Shown: in pieces, positions 10,306 to 20,266 of the stretch
Layout of the letters: each line of letters starts with the position of its first letter
How positions within the stretch are numbered: position 1 is the first letter of the stretch
Origin: Plotosus lineatus
Lineage: Eukaryota > Chordata > Actinopteri > Siluriformes > Plotosidae
Length of the DNA: 64,000 nt
NCBI GenBank assembly: GCA_024760905.1
Contig: CM045733.1
Coordinates: forward strand, 10,895,001 to 10,959,000
Reading direction: 5' to 3'
The notes under the pieces: model-generated
The model's input: the letters and a program-made list of their open reading frames with translations, nothing else
Database searches by the model: none
What the model was told of the DNA's origin: nothing
Position numbers and translations under genes: made by a program

Positions 10306-11425
10306 TGTAGGGTGCATCAAGTTCAGATCTCTGTGTGATGTCTTTTACTGAACCTGATGGAGCACTAATGACCTGCAGAACCACTGGATTTTACCTCTGG
10401 GATTATTTGAAGCAGTAGTTGAAATGAATGAAGTGACAGGGTGAGTTAAAACTGACAGGAACCGTCCCAAGAACCTGTATGTGCTCCTCACTGACAGGAC
10501 TGGAGCAGGCATTAAAGCAGCTTCAGTATTAGACAAGGAGCACGACTAACTGATTCCTATTATCTTAAAACGAGAGTGAAAAAGCCCACGTTCCTATCTC
10601 CCTGGCATTATCAGGTTTAAAACTCCTGAGGAAAACCTGAGACGGTGCCTGATTAGTTTTCAGCTTCTGTAATTCATCATTCGGTTCAAAGAAAAACACA
10701 ATCGCTTTGGTATTGAACTTGGTGCCCTTCACACTGTAGCTCTCAAAGCAATGAATTCTATCTGTTTGTGTTTGTTTTGGTTTCTCTTTTTGTCCCGTCT
10801 TAACCACTGTACTGTTGTTGGTTTGTTGTTTGGCTGTGTTCTCCTGTTCTGTGTTCCGTTCTGCTAGGTTTCTGTATTCGTATCAGTTGTGTCAGTGTAT
10901 CATGGTAAAGCCTCATTACGCATCTGATTCCCTGATCTCTGTAGTATTCGGATATATTTTCCTAGTTCTTGATTATGGATTATTCCTGTTTACCATTGCC
11001 TGACTGTGTTCCGATGCCTGCTGTGGAGCTGGATTACAGTTATTTAATTTATTTAAAATAAAGCTTTGAGTTTAGGAACTTCCTCTCTCTCCACTGCATA
11101 TTGCACTCAGCATGAACATCCATTCTTTATAATGATGTGAAATCTAAAGAATAAACTTTTATACTAATGTGTATTTCATCAGTTCTCTCAATCTGCTTGT
11201 AAAGCTTGAACGGTTATATTTCCAAGGCTAAGCCTCTTCTTTTCATCATGCCATAATGCTGTTCCTCATTATTTGAATATATCTGAGTCCAAAAAAATCT
11301 ATAAATGGAAATATTTACTTACTTTTTAGTATTAGTGAAAAAGCAATACCTCCAAAAACATTTAAAATAAAAAAAAAATGAAGAGGCAAGAGAGTGGGAC
11401 AAACAGTAGTAATTGATCAGAGTGG
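10306..11425. other. No feature recognised
   Basis: Mixed-composition, A/T-leaning DNA. Short open frames occur on both strands but lack homology, splice context or codon character that I can recognise. Confidence 0.35.
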
Positions 11426-11429
11426 ATTG

Positions 11430-11760
11430 TGGTTAAGAGTGACTTATTGGGAGGTAGGGACCATGCTTTTCACTGATTGGTTAGGGGAGCATGGTACTCA
11501 GTGATTGGTTGGGAGAAGAATGGTTATCAGTGATTGGTTTGGCAAGCGGTTATTATCAGTAACTAGTTGGGAAGCAGGTACCATGCTTATCAATGATTGG
11601 GTGTTAGTGATTATTTAGGGGGAGTATGGTAACCAGTGAGTGGTTGGGGAGGCGGAGGAAACATACTATTCCCTGATTGGTTGGGGAGGGCATGGTTAGG
11701 AGGGCACAGTTATTGGTGATTTATTAATGGGATTATGGTTTTCAGTAACTAGTATAAAGT
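11430..11760. repeat. Degenerate minisatellite, unit about 30 bp
   Basis: Units resemble cagtgattggttggggagca followed by tggttat. Clear starts of ATTGG lie near 11476, 11504, 11533, 11596 and 11676, spaced about 28-40 bp (or multiples). Units are diverged and of variable length. Confidence 0.7.
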
Positions 11761-12370
11761 TCAAGTCATGCATTACACTGTGAGTCGAGCAAAACTTAAA
11801 GGTAGGGGACATAGTGATGGGAAAAAGCAATAACATAATATGCGATACCAGTGTATAAATCAACAGAAAATTGTCAGAAAGCCTTAATGTTTTTTTTCTG
11901 AATTAGTACCATGTGCTTGATCGAACTAATCACTTAGAAAGCCTCCAGTGATGTTCATCTACATTAAGATGGAGTTAATATGATGCCATAGCGTATGTTT
12001 TCAAGCATTTTTATCGTCATTAAGGCATTTACTGAAACGTGTGTCTTGTTCAAAGTGGATGGAGTCATCCTGGATGAAACCAGGCCCATCAGGAGGGAGA
12101 GGTTTCTTAAAGCTGACAATCAGAATGGCTCTGTGGTAATAAGCAATGATTTGTCATTGTATGAGGCCAAGTAAAGCTAACCCATTCCAATTAAATAACG
12201 GAAACCTCCCATTGCAAAACTGAGTTACTGGTTTTCCTTTTATTTGATAAACAATGGGATGCTGACAAGTTGCGGAACTAAGATTTAAAACCTTAACCCT
12301 GCCAGTGCCAAAGCCGAAAAGAAATCGGCCCTATGACACACACTAATTCATTGCATTCGTCATTTGTAAA
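11761..12370. other. No feature recognised
   Basis: No repeat shared with the rest of the window and no plausible exon were identified. Confidence 0.35.
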
Positions 12371-12372
12371 TA

Positions 12373-13124
12373 CAGTCGGCCCCCAACTTACGAAATTAAT
12401 CCGTTCCAGAGCCTTTTTCATAATGCGGGGATTTCGTAAGTAGGCGTCGCATCGTACATGTTAAATGCCTAATTCGTTCCGAGTCTCCAGTCCTTGGACT
12501 GGATAAACCCCATAAACCCTTTAAAAATGATAAAAGTACACCAATTTTGTATGAAATATGTGTTAAAAGTAAAAGAAAATTATTTATTGAACCATTTTAA
12601 CATATTTATTAATTAAACCATTATTAAACATTTTTATTAACACACATACACACACACACACACCTCTCTCTCTCTCTCTCACTCTCTCCCCCTCTTTTTC
12701 TCTCTCTCTGTACTGTATCGCCTTCTCTCGTGCGCGCGCTGCGGGCCACGCCCACAAGATGTGAATTCAACGCGCATTCCCTGCTTGACAAACGCAACTT
12801 TAATTTGATTCCTTGAGGGATCGGGATGCCAGATGAGCTCAAATGCGCCCACATTTATTAAACACTTACTGAATTAAAACAACTTAAAAAACTAAACTTA
12901 AAACTATAGCGTGAAGCTTCATTCTGTCTCTATCTGGGAGGCCAGCGGGGCGGGATGTTGAGAGACAGCCAATGAGAGAGCAACTCGATTGGCGCGTTTG
13001 AATTTTGAATTTCTTTTCGTAAGAGGGGGGTTATTTCGTATTTTGGGGACGGAAACTCAAGAAAATGTTTTTCGTAATCCGGGGATTTCGTACAAAGGGG
13101 TCTTCGTAAATTGGGGGCCGAGTG
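12373..13124. mobile_element. Tigger-like non-autonomous element, subfamily 'CAGTCGGCCCCC'
   Basis: It starts TA|CAGTCGGCCCCCAACTTACG and ends with the inverse at cgtaaattgggggccgagtg|TA. It is 752 bp and contains an (AC)n/(TC)n tract at about 12640-12712. A sister copy of 751 bp is nested at 15860-16610. Confidence 0.85.
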
Positions 13125-13129
13125 TACTG

Positions 13130-13131
13130 CA

Positions 13132-13168
<37 letters not shown>
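13130..13168. repeat. (CA)n microsatellite
   Basis: Uninterrupted CA repeats directly after the right end of the Tigger-like element. Confidence 0.9.
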
Positions 13169-13173
<5 letters not shown>

Positions 13174-13577
13174 TGACTGTGAAGCCTTTTTTGATTGGAT
13201 TGCATGGCATTTTGAGCTTTTACATTGGGCACTTCTAGGGTTAAAAAAAAAAAAAGAGTGTGTACTGTATGTTATTTTAAAGCAAACAGCACATAAGGAA
13301 AGTCCCTTTCAAAGCATCCCAATATGGATTAAGGACTGTTTTGCATCTTGTTGTGTTGCACAGATGGTAAAAAAAAAAATAACCTGCACTCTTCACACTC
13401 AGCTCTCATCTTTTTGTCACTCACATGAGCAGTGAGGCGTGAACAAGAGTCTCACACAACACATGTTTACACCAACAACCTGCCTGCCGATAAGAGAGAA
13501 TTGTGCTCGGGGAGATGCTACGAAATTAGTTGGAGTGCATCAATACACTGGCCTAGTAATAGAGAAATAAAAAACAA

Positions 13578-13578
<1 letters not shown>

Positions 13579-13618
<40 letters not shown>

Positions 13619-13640
13619 ACTCGCTCGCTCTCTCTCCTCC
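13579..13640. repeat. (TC)n microsatellite
   Basis: About 34 bp of TC repeats, then interrupted tcactc/tcgctc units. Confidence 0.9.
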
Positions 13641-14252
13641 CTCGTTCGCTCTCAAACACTGCAACTAAATGATGCAAATGGGATGAATATAGTAATGCTT
13701 CTGGAATAAATTGGGTGCAAGTGCTGGTTCATTAAGAGTTTTTTTCACTTCCATCAACACGGTTTCTATATCAAACATTTATGATCACACATTTATACTC
13801 ATTTACAAAGATCACAGTAAACATTCACAGCATGTAAATACTCTCGATTCATCTCTCTCTCTCTCTCATAACCTCTCTTTTAAAGATGTAGCAGTTTAAT
13901 CTCAATGCGTTTTTTCAGAGACAGTACACGGCTCCTCATTTTTTCCCTTTCAACAAATTATTCAAATTATCAGCAACAAAAATTCACATCCGTCGTGTTT
14001 CCAACGAAATGCAGATGATGATGCACACTTCATGGTAATAATACTCAGGGCTGTGATATTTATGCTTTAAAACATTTTTTTAATCTCCAAGTGAAGTTTT
14101 ACAACAACACAAATAAAGGTGCAGAAAAAAATCCACGAGCATAAATAATGTTTCTTTCTTTATTTATTTATCTATTTATTTATTTCACTGCTTCTATATT
14201 ATATTAAAATCGTACTGGTATTTTTAAAGAAATTATTAATATGATTGATTCC

Positions 14253-14390
14253 ATTCATTTTCTGAACTGCTAAATCCTAATTAGGGTCAAGGACAGGGTG
14301 TTGCCCATCTCAGCCGAATATGGGCGAAGGGCAGAGTACACCCTGAGCAGCTTGCTAGGTCATCACAGGGCTGAAACACATTGACGGCTA
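14253..14390 (-). repeat. SINE 3' fragment with L2-like tail
   Basis: Read on the minus strand it has the gagctgtccaggg-type body and ends cctaattaggatttagcagt and tcagaaaatgaatgg. Confidence 0.6.
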
Positions 14391-14435
14391 TGCAAATACT
14401 CTTTACAAATCAAGTCCCGACAATTGACACGACCT

Positions 14436-14554
14436 GATGGTTGGAGTCAGAAAAGAAGATGCGGAGGACAGGGTGAGGTGGAGGCGGATGATTTGCTGTG
14501 GCGACCCCTGAAGGGAGCAGCCGAAAGTAAAAGAAGAAGAAGAAGAAGAAGATG
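14436..14554 (+). mobile_element. 3' terminal fragment of the RTE-type LINE
   Basis: It matches the last 120 bp of the LINE at 20265-23405: gaggacagggtgaggtgga, tgctgtggcgacccctgaag, gccgaaagtaaaagaagaag. It ends in the (AAG)n terminal repeat typical of this element. It is strongly 5' truncated. Confidence 0.8.
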
Positions 14555-15331
14555 GTCGGTCTTGCGACTGGTTGGTGGTCTTTTGAAACCAATGAACGAC
14601 GAAACAGTCACATACATATTTCACTATGCAGTGTGTGATACCGTGCCGAAAACGGGTTCATATGCGGTAAACAAAAACAAAAATGGTCGACACGGCATGG
14701 GTACACGCCAAAACGTTCAGAAAATATTCGTTTAAAGACAACTTTGAAATACTAAACATCAATGATAATGGATATGTTACCAAAATAAGATGCAAGATTT
14801 GCTACACGTATATCGTACAAATTAGGGAAGAAGCTGTTCTACGTTTATTAATTAATACCTTGTGAATTATTAGAATAATGTTATAGTGACACATGGCGTT
14901 ACAGGTACCGTAGTAATGTTCACAAAGAGTGAATGTTCCAGTTCAGCCAATTCAAGGTTCAAGTTGGTGTTACGGTTGTTTGACATTAATGCTGATTGAT
15001 GAAACTTTGTATGTTGATGTATTAATGTATTCCAGAAATTTTATGAGACCAGTGATGATTATTTATATTAAAATTTAATGTTTCAAAATAATTAGTTGTG
15101 TCAATAATTTAATCCTTTAATATTATAAAATTGAACAATACATAAGATATTATACATACATTTACTGAACTTAAAAGCACAAATCTAATTGGTTCAAAAG
15201 ACCGGTTTGTTTCATAATTTATTTTTACTCATTTTCAGCTGAACGAACTTTGGTTACCCGTGAGCCAGAAACTGGTTCACCAAATTTTTGAAATGTCAAG
15301 GCATGCAAATGGCAGCAATATTTCTTTTACA
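14555..15331. other. No feature recognised
   Basis: A/T-rich DNA. A small frame near 14683-14865 looks protein-like (cysteine pair, KIRCKICYTYI), possibly a BED-finger remnant of a DNA transposase, but it is too short to assign. Confidence 0.3.
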
Positions 15332-15460
15332 GGCCTCTCACCACAGACAGTGAGGGCATGGCCATGGCCTTTGATAACCCAGTTAGCCACACTGGGGGGG
15401 ACAGTAGTGACAACCGAGCAACAGCGCATAGCACCCTACCACTGGGCCACTGACTGCCCT
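15332..15460 (-). repeat. SINE head and core fragment
   Basis: On the minus strand it has ggcccagtggtagggtgcta, then the core's gtggctaactgggttatcaa and the ctcactgtctgtggtgagag block. The 3' half is missing. Confidence 0.65.
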
Positions 15461-15725
15461 GATTATATAATATAATTGATTAGGTCTGAACCAATAAAGA
15501 AAAAGCAACAGAAGCATGCTTAGAATGCAAATCTCGGCAAACTCCAGCAATCATACCTATGAACCACAACCTTAAAATCTCAATTTGTTAAAGAATCCAG
15601 TAAAGAATTCCTGGATTCAAAAGCAAGTAAAAGTTTACTTTCAGTAAATTTTTTTATGAAAATCAGCACATATCTTTTTGTACAGTCCTTGGAGGAGATA
15701 ATATATAAAAATACAAAAAAATATA

Positions 15726-16126
15726 CAGAGATCCCTCGCTACTTCACGCTTCAATTCATGCAGCTTCGAACCACTTACATTTTTATGTGAGGTGCGCATC
15801 TGTGTGCGTGCACGCATCTGTATGTGTGTATTTATATTTTATTTACATCTTATGCACTACAGTCGGCCCCCAATTTACGAAATTAATCCGTTCCAGAGCC
15901 CTTTTCGTATTGCAGGGATTTCGTAAGTAGGGGCCGCATCTTACATGTTAAACGCCTAATTTGTTCCAAGGCTCCAGTCCTTGGACTGGATAAACCCCAT
16001 AAACCCTTTAAAAATGATAAAAGTACACCATTTTTTAATGAAATATGTGTTAAAAGTAAAAGAAAATTATTTATTAAACCATTTTATTAACATATTTATT
16101 AATTAACCCATTATAAAACATTTTAT

Positions 16127-16168
<42 letters not shown>

Positions 16169-16796
16169 CTCTCTTTCTCTCCCTCTCTCTCTCTCCTTCT
16201 CTCACGCGTGTGCATGCGGGCCACGCCCACAAGACATGAATTCAACGCGCATTCCCTGCTTGACAAATTCAACTTTAATTTGACTCGTTGAGGGATCGGA
16301 ATTCCAGATGAGCTCAAATGCGCCCACATTTATTAAACATTTACTGAATTAAAACAACTTAAAAAACGAAACTAAAAACTAAAGAGTGACGCTTCCTTCT
16401 GTCTCTATCTGGGAGGCCAACGGGGCGGGATGTTGAGAGACAACCAATGAGAGAGCAACTCGTGTGAAATTTTGATTGGCGCATTTGAATTTTAAATTTC
16501 TTTTCGTAAGAGGGGGTTGTTTCGTATTTCGGGGATGGAAATTCAAGAAAATGTTTTTTCTAATCCGGGGATTTCGTACAAAGGGGTCTTCTTAAATTGG
16601 GGGCCGACTGTATATTTGAATGTTTAATTGTTATTATAAGCATTTATAGCATGGAATATGTATTTGTTGATGTTATATAGACATATACATGTACATGTAT
16701 GACATTCGGGGAATTTGATCGTACTTCGCAGAATTCAGTGGTCACGGGGGAGGGGTGTCTCGGTCCCAATTAACCGCAGAAAGTGAGGGATCCCTG
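15726..16796. mobile_element. Tigger-like element, subfamily 'CAGGGATCCCTCGC', with nested insertion
   Basis: The ends are TA|CAGAGATCCCTCGCTACTTC and the inverse aaagtgagggatccctg|TA at 16796. A second Tigger-like element (15860-16610) sits inside at a TA. Without it the host element is about 320 bp. Relatives are at 29128, 55333, 55621 and, inverted, near 25630. Confidence 0.8.
15860..16610. mobile_element. Nested Tigger-like element, subfamily 'CAGTCGGCCCCC'
   Basis: It starts TA|CAGTCGGCCCCCAATTTACG and ends aaattgggggccgactg|TA. Length (751 bp) and sequence match the copy at 12373-13124, including an internal (AC)n/(TC)n tract at the same place. It is younger than the element it interrupts. 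Confidence 0.88.
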
Positions 16797-16799
16797 TAT

Positions 16800-17989
16800 A
16801 TTGTTGTAGGTAGTGTAGGTAGTGCTGATAGTGTTGTACAGTACACTGATGTCAAAACACCGGCTTGATAAATTCACCTTAAAGTTTCCATCAGTACTGG
16901 TCAAGCAGAATTAGAAAAAAACACAACCAATTACCTAACAGAAGAGCGATAGAGCAGATATAGTTTTGTAGAAATAAAGTATCATAAAAAAGTCATAAAT
17001 CTTTGATATCTTTGATATCTTTAATATACTGCTTTGTCTACATTTTCTGCTCTGTTCTTCAGCTGGGAGACGGATTAGCACAAACAGACTCAGCTGCCAA
17101 CAAATGAGCGACCTGGGGCTTGAAATCTTTTATTATTATTAATGAGACTGTGGCTTACACAGGCAATAAAGAAAACCCATTTGAATTGTTGGGGCTACAT
17201 GTGATGATAATCGTGTCCTGAGGAAGAAAAGTGCTTAACTGCAGCTTTGCCAGCATTTGAAGTCAGTGGGGTTTCTCATTTAAAGCCTACAATCCTGTGT
17301 GCTTGAAAAGAGTCCAGTGTGCTTTTGCTCCAGGAACCCCTATTAAACTGAATAAATAAAATGTGTGGCTGATGTCTGATACATTCTCGTGTATACTACA
17401 CAAAAAAGAGAGATAAGCTCAGAGGCGGACTGCTGAGAGAAAGGAAACTTGAGATACCAAGCAGAACAGTCAGGCAGTGTGTTAGTCAGGCAGTGTGCAT
17501 CAGAAGATAAAAAAAATTATATGGAGGCATTTTTAGTGAAAAAGGGGTTTGTATTACAGAAACGACACAATGACCTTCTGATTAATGACTTAACCACTGA
17601 GTTACAACAGGCCCGAACACTGTATGGCAACACGACTCTTTTAATCCCATTTTAATGTTGAGTTTGGATACAAGAAATGCTTGTAAAATATCACCCAATT
17701 CATAATCTGGTTCGATTCACGATACTGGATTCGTGAGTCGATTTTCCAGTTACACATTTTCCCATAAAAAATGAAATTGTAGAAAATTAAAAAAAATAGG
17801 ATTAAACATTTACTTCCTAATTTCTCTTAATCATATAATAATTTTGTTTATTACATTTTTTCAGATTAATCTACATTTATTTATCCCTTTATGAAGACTG
17901 GAGTAAAAGATAAATGCTTATTAACTAAAATAAAATGAAATAAATTAAATAACAATTAGCTCCTTTTTTATAGTAAATATTCAGGAAGG
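16800..17989. other. No feature recognised
   Basis: A/T-rich. No shared repeat or convincing exon was found; a 68-codon frame at 17449-17655 has no recognisable homology. Confidence 0.35.
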
Positions 17990-18067
17990 TCCCCCAGTGC
18001 AGCTAACTGGGTCATAAAAGGCTGGCCATGTTTCTCACTGTGTGTGGTGAGAGGCATGTAAAAGAAC
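17990..18067 (+). repeat. SINE core fragment, truncated by the following transposon
   Basis: cagtgcagctaactgggtca through gaggcatgtaaaagaac. It stops where the Tigger-like terminus begins at TA 18068-18069, and the remaining SINE sequence is absent downstream. Confidence 0.65.
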
Positions 18068-18069
18068 TA

Positions 18070-18560
18070 CAGTGATACCTTGGTACTTGAACACTTTATA
18101 GTTCGAACAAATCGGAATTCAACCAAAAAATCCAGGGGTTTTTTTTTTGTCCCAGCAGTCGACCAAAATCGGAAAGTCAAATGCTAAAAAAGCGCGAGAG
18201 GGGAAATATGTGCTTTCCAGAAGTCTGGAAATTGTTGATACTATGTATGACTGTGAACACCTTTAACGATGAGGTCATGAGCCACTTCCGTAAGGTTTTG
18301 AAAGGAAGGCAGAAACAAGCCATGTTAGAAATGTTCTTCAAGAAAAGAAAGGGATATCCTGAAGAAGAGTCATCCACGCCAAAGCGAGTAGCAAGAGAAA
18401 AAAAACAAACACCTTTGCCTGATTCACCTGAAGCTGTTATGGAAGGGGATCCTCCTCCTCTCTCCCTCTCCAACATTTATGTATACCAACTGCTCACCAC
18501 CACAAAGGTAAAAATTCTTATCTTCATTATTGTTATGCTTTAACTGTACTGTGGTTTTTA
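18070..18560 (+). mobile_element. 5' terminus and 3' coding end of a Tigger-like element
   Basis: The start is TA|CAGTGATACCTTGGTACTTG. The distance from TIR to the transposase C-terminus is only about 100 bp, so almost the whole coding region is deleted. No right-hand inverted repeat was found. Confidence 0.6.
18181..18543 (+). pseudogene. C-terminal remnant of a pogo/Tigger-type transposase with a PIP box
   Basis: The 120-codon frame has no credible start; only the part from about residue 25 to about 80 resembles Tigger-type transposases (FNDEVMSHFRKVLKGRQKQ). At residues 46-53 it reads QAMLEMFF, a perfect Qxx(ILM)xx(FY)(FY) PCNA-interacting box followed by the basic KKRK. The catalytic DDE domain and the N-terminal CENP-B-like DNA-binding domain are absent. 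The sequence then runs through an acidic/proline stretch (SPEAVMEGDPPP) to a TAA at 18541. It lies about 110 bp inside a Tigger-like terminus. The PCNA link is known for Drosophila pogo transposase; applying it here is inference. Confidence 0.6.
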
Positions 18561-18851
18561 TTTTAGTATGTTATGGTCTCTTTTGTAAGAGACTCTGGTT
18601 TTGGCGGCTCTAACTCTCTCTCTCTCTATGCATGCAGCACTGGAGAGGGGCATGCCTGTCACATGGGGGTGGAGTGCTAAGCACACACACCTGATTCCAC
18701 TTAGCTATCACCGGGCTTCTCTAACAGTGACTACAATGTTGTGCACTAGCGCCTTCCTTGTGAACAATAAAGCTCCTCTCTTTCCATTACACTCTGTCTC
18801 CTGCATTTTTGGGTCCGGCTGAATGTTCCTGGCATCACAGAATCTTCTAGC

Positions 18852-18970
18852 CCTTCTGGGAGAACCGGAGAGCCTAGAGGAAACCTACACAAGCAGAACA
18901 TGTAAACTCTACAGAAACACCCGTGTTGGGCCCAGAACTCGAATTCAGGATCTTCTTGCTGTGGCGACTG
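18852..18970 (-). repeat. SINE fragment, 'gtggagtt' family
   Basis: On the minus strand it has a B-box-like cctgaattcgagttctgggc, a tgtagagtttacatgttctg block and a ctctaggctctccggttctc block. It is 3' truncated. Confidence 0.55.
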
Positions 18971-19063
18971 CAGCACAAAAAAGGTTATTACAGTATATCT
19001 TAGGATATTATTATGAAGTCTATAATTAATTCCAAATTAGTATATTGTACATATCTTTGTACT

Positions 19064-19200
19064 GTGGGAGGAAACAGCAGCACTTGGAGGAAGCTCACAC
19101 AAGGACGGGTTAACGTGCTACCTCCACTCAGAAGCATCCTATTCCAGGCTGGGCCTTAAACCCAGGACCTTCTTGCTGTAAAGCAGTCATCTTAACCAAC
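19064..19200 (-). repeat. SINE fragment, 'gtggagtt' family
   Basis: On the minus strand: cagcaagaaggtcctgggtt, ctggaataggatgct, then ctccaagtgctgctgtttcc and tcccacagtacaaag. Confidence 0.55.
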
Positions 19201-20100
19201 ACACACACACACTATGCCCTGATGTGAGGTTATTGGAAAATAATACTTCAGGATAGTAACACTAACTCTGCTTTGTATGGGAATGTATCACCCTATACCC
19301 TCATTAATTATTTTCCTATAACAGCACACCCTCGACTGTTTTATCCCTCACTTATATTATGCAGCTCTTTGTTCAAATAACAGAATAAAATATAAGAACT
19401 CTCAGAATAAAATATTTCATATATCACCCTGAAGGTCGCAGCATCTCATTTCCATTTCTTTCCCTTTCAACTTCTCTTTCTTTCTGACTGATGGTCACGA
19501 AGTGACCTCTGACCATGTTGAACTCGCAGTTCTCTCACACGTCTCCGTCTGCAGAACCAATGCTGAATTATTAACACACGGTGGCATCCACTGAATAATT
19601 GAAGCAGAATGACGTCCTGTTTGTACTCGACCGGTCAACTCAAAGAGCGAGCTCATTTCCAACGAGTGAGAGATATTTACCTTTTACACGCATCCCGCAT
19701 GTGTAATGTAGGGAGGAAAAGCAAGGAACCAATGCACTTTGTTATGCTGCAGATGCAGCACAGATGGGAAGATGAGGAACAGATGGATTTTGAATGGGGA
19801 AATTTCTCCTGACTCAGCCATGCTTGGGCACAAACTCATGCTGCAAATTCTAATGTAAGAAAGAAGATTAATTTGTGACAATAAAGCATTTTTTCTGTTA
19901 GAAAATCCATAATATGCTCTAATACAGCCTGAGCTTGTGCTTTTCGAGGAGCAATCAGCTCACTCTGTTGCCGTGGCAATGATGATGACTCATGACAAAT
20001 GAACAGTAGTCGCATAGCTGAGTGTATAAGTGTGTGTATGCGTTTGTAATTTGAGTGTAAGAAAGATTGACAGAGCGACTGGCCTTCCTTTTCAATTAGG
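19201..20100. other. No feature recognised
   Basis: Ordinary-composition DNA up to a (TC)n tract (20117-20182). No exon or shared repeat was recognised. Confidence 0.35.
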
Positions 20101-20116
20101 TCAAGAGACACAAAAT

Positions 20117-20133
20117 CTCTCTCTCTCTCCCCC

Positions 20134-20181
<48 letters not shown>

Positions 20182-20234
20182 GTCTCATATAATGATTTCA
20201 CAAATTCAAAATAAGAATTGAGACTGTACAAATG

Positions 20235-20264
<30 letters not shown>
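20117..20264. repeat. (TC)n and (AT)n microsatellites abutting the LINE 3' end
   Basis: (TC)n lies at 20117-20182 and pure (AT)n at about 20235-20264. The latter runs directly into the (CTT)n terminus of the RTE-type LINE. Confidence 0.9.
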
Positions 20265-20266
<2 letters not shown>

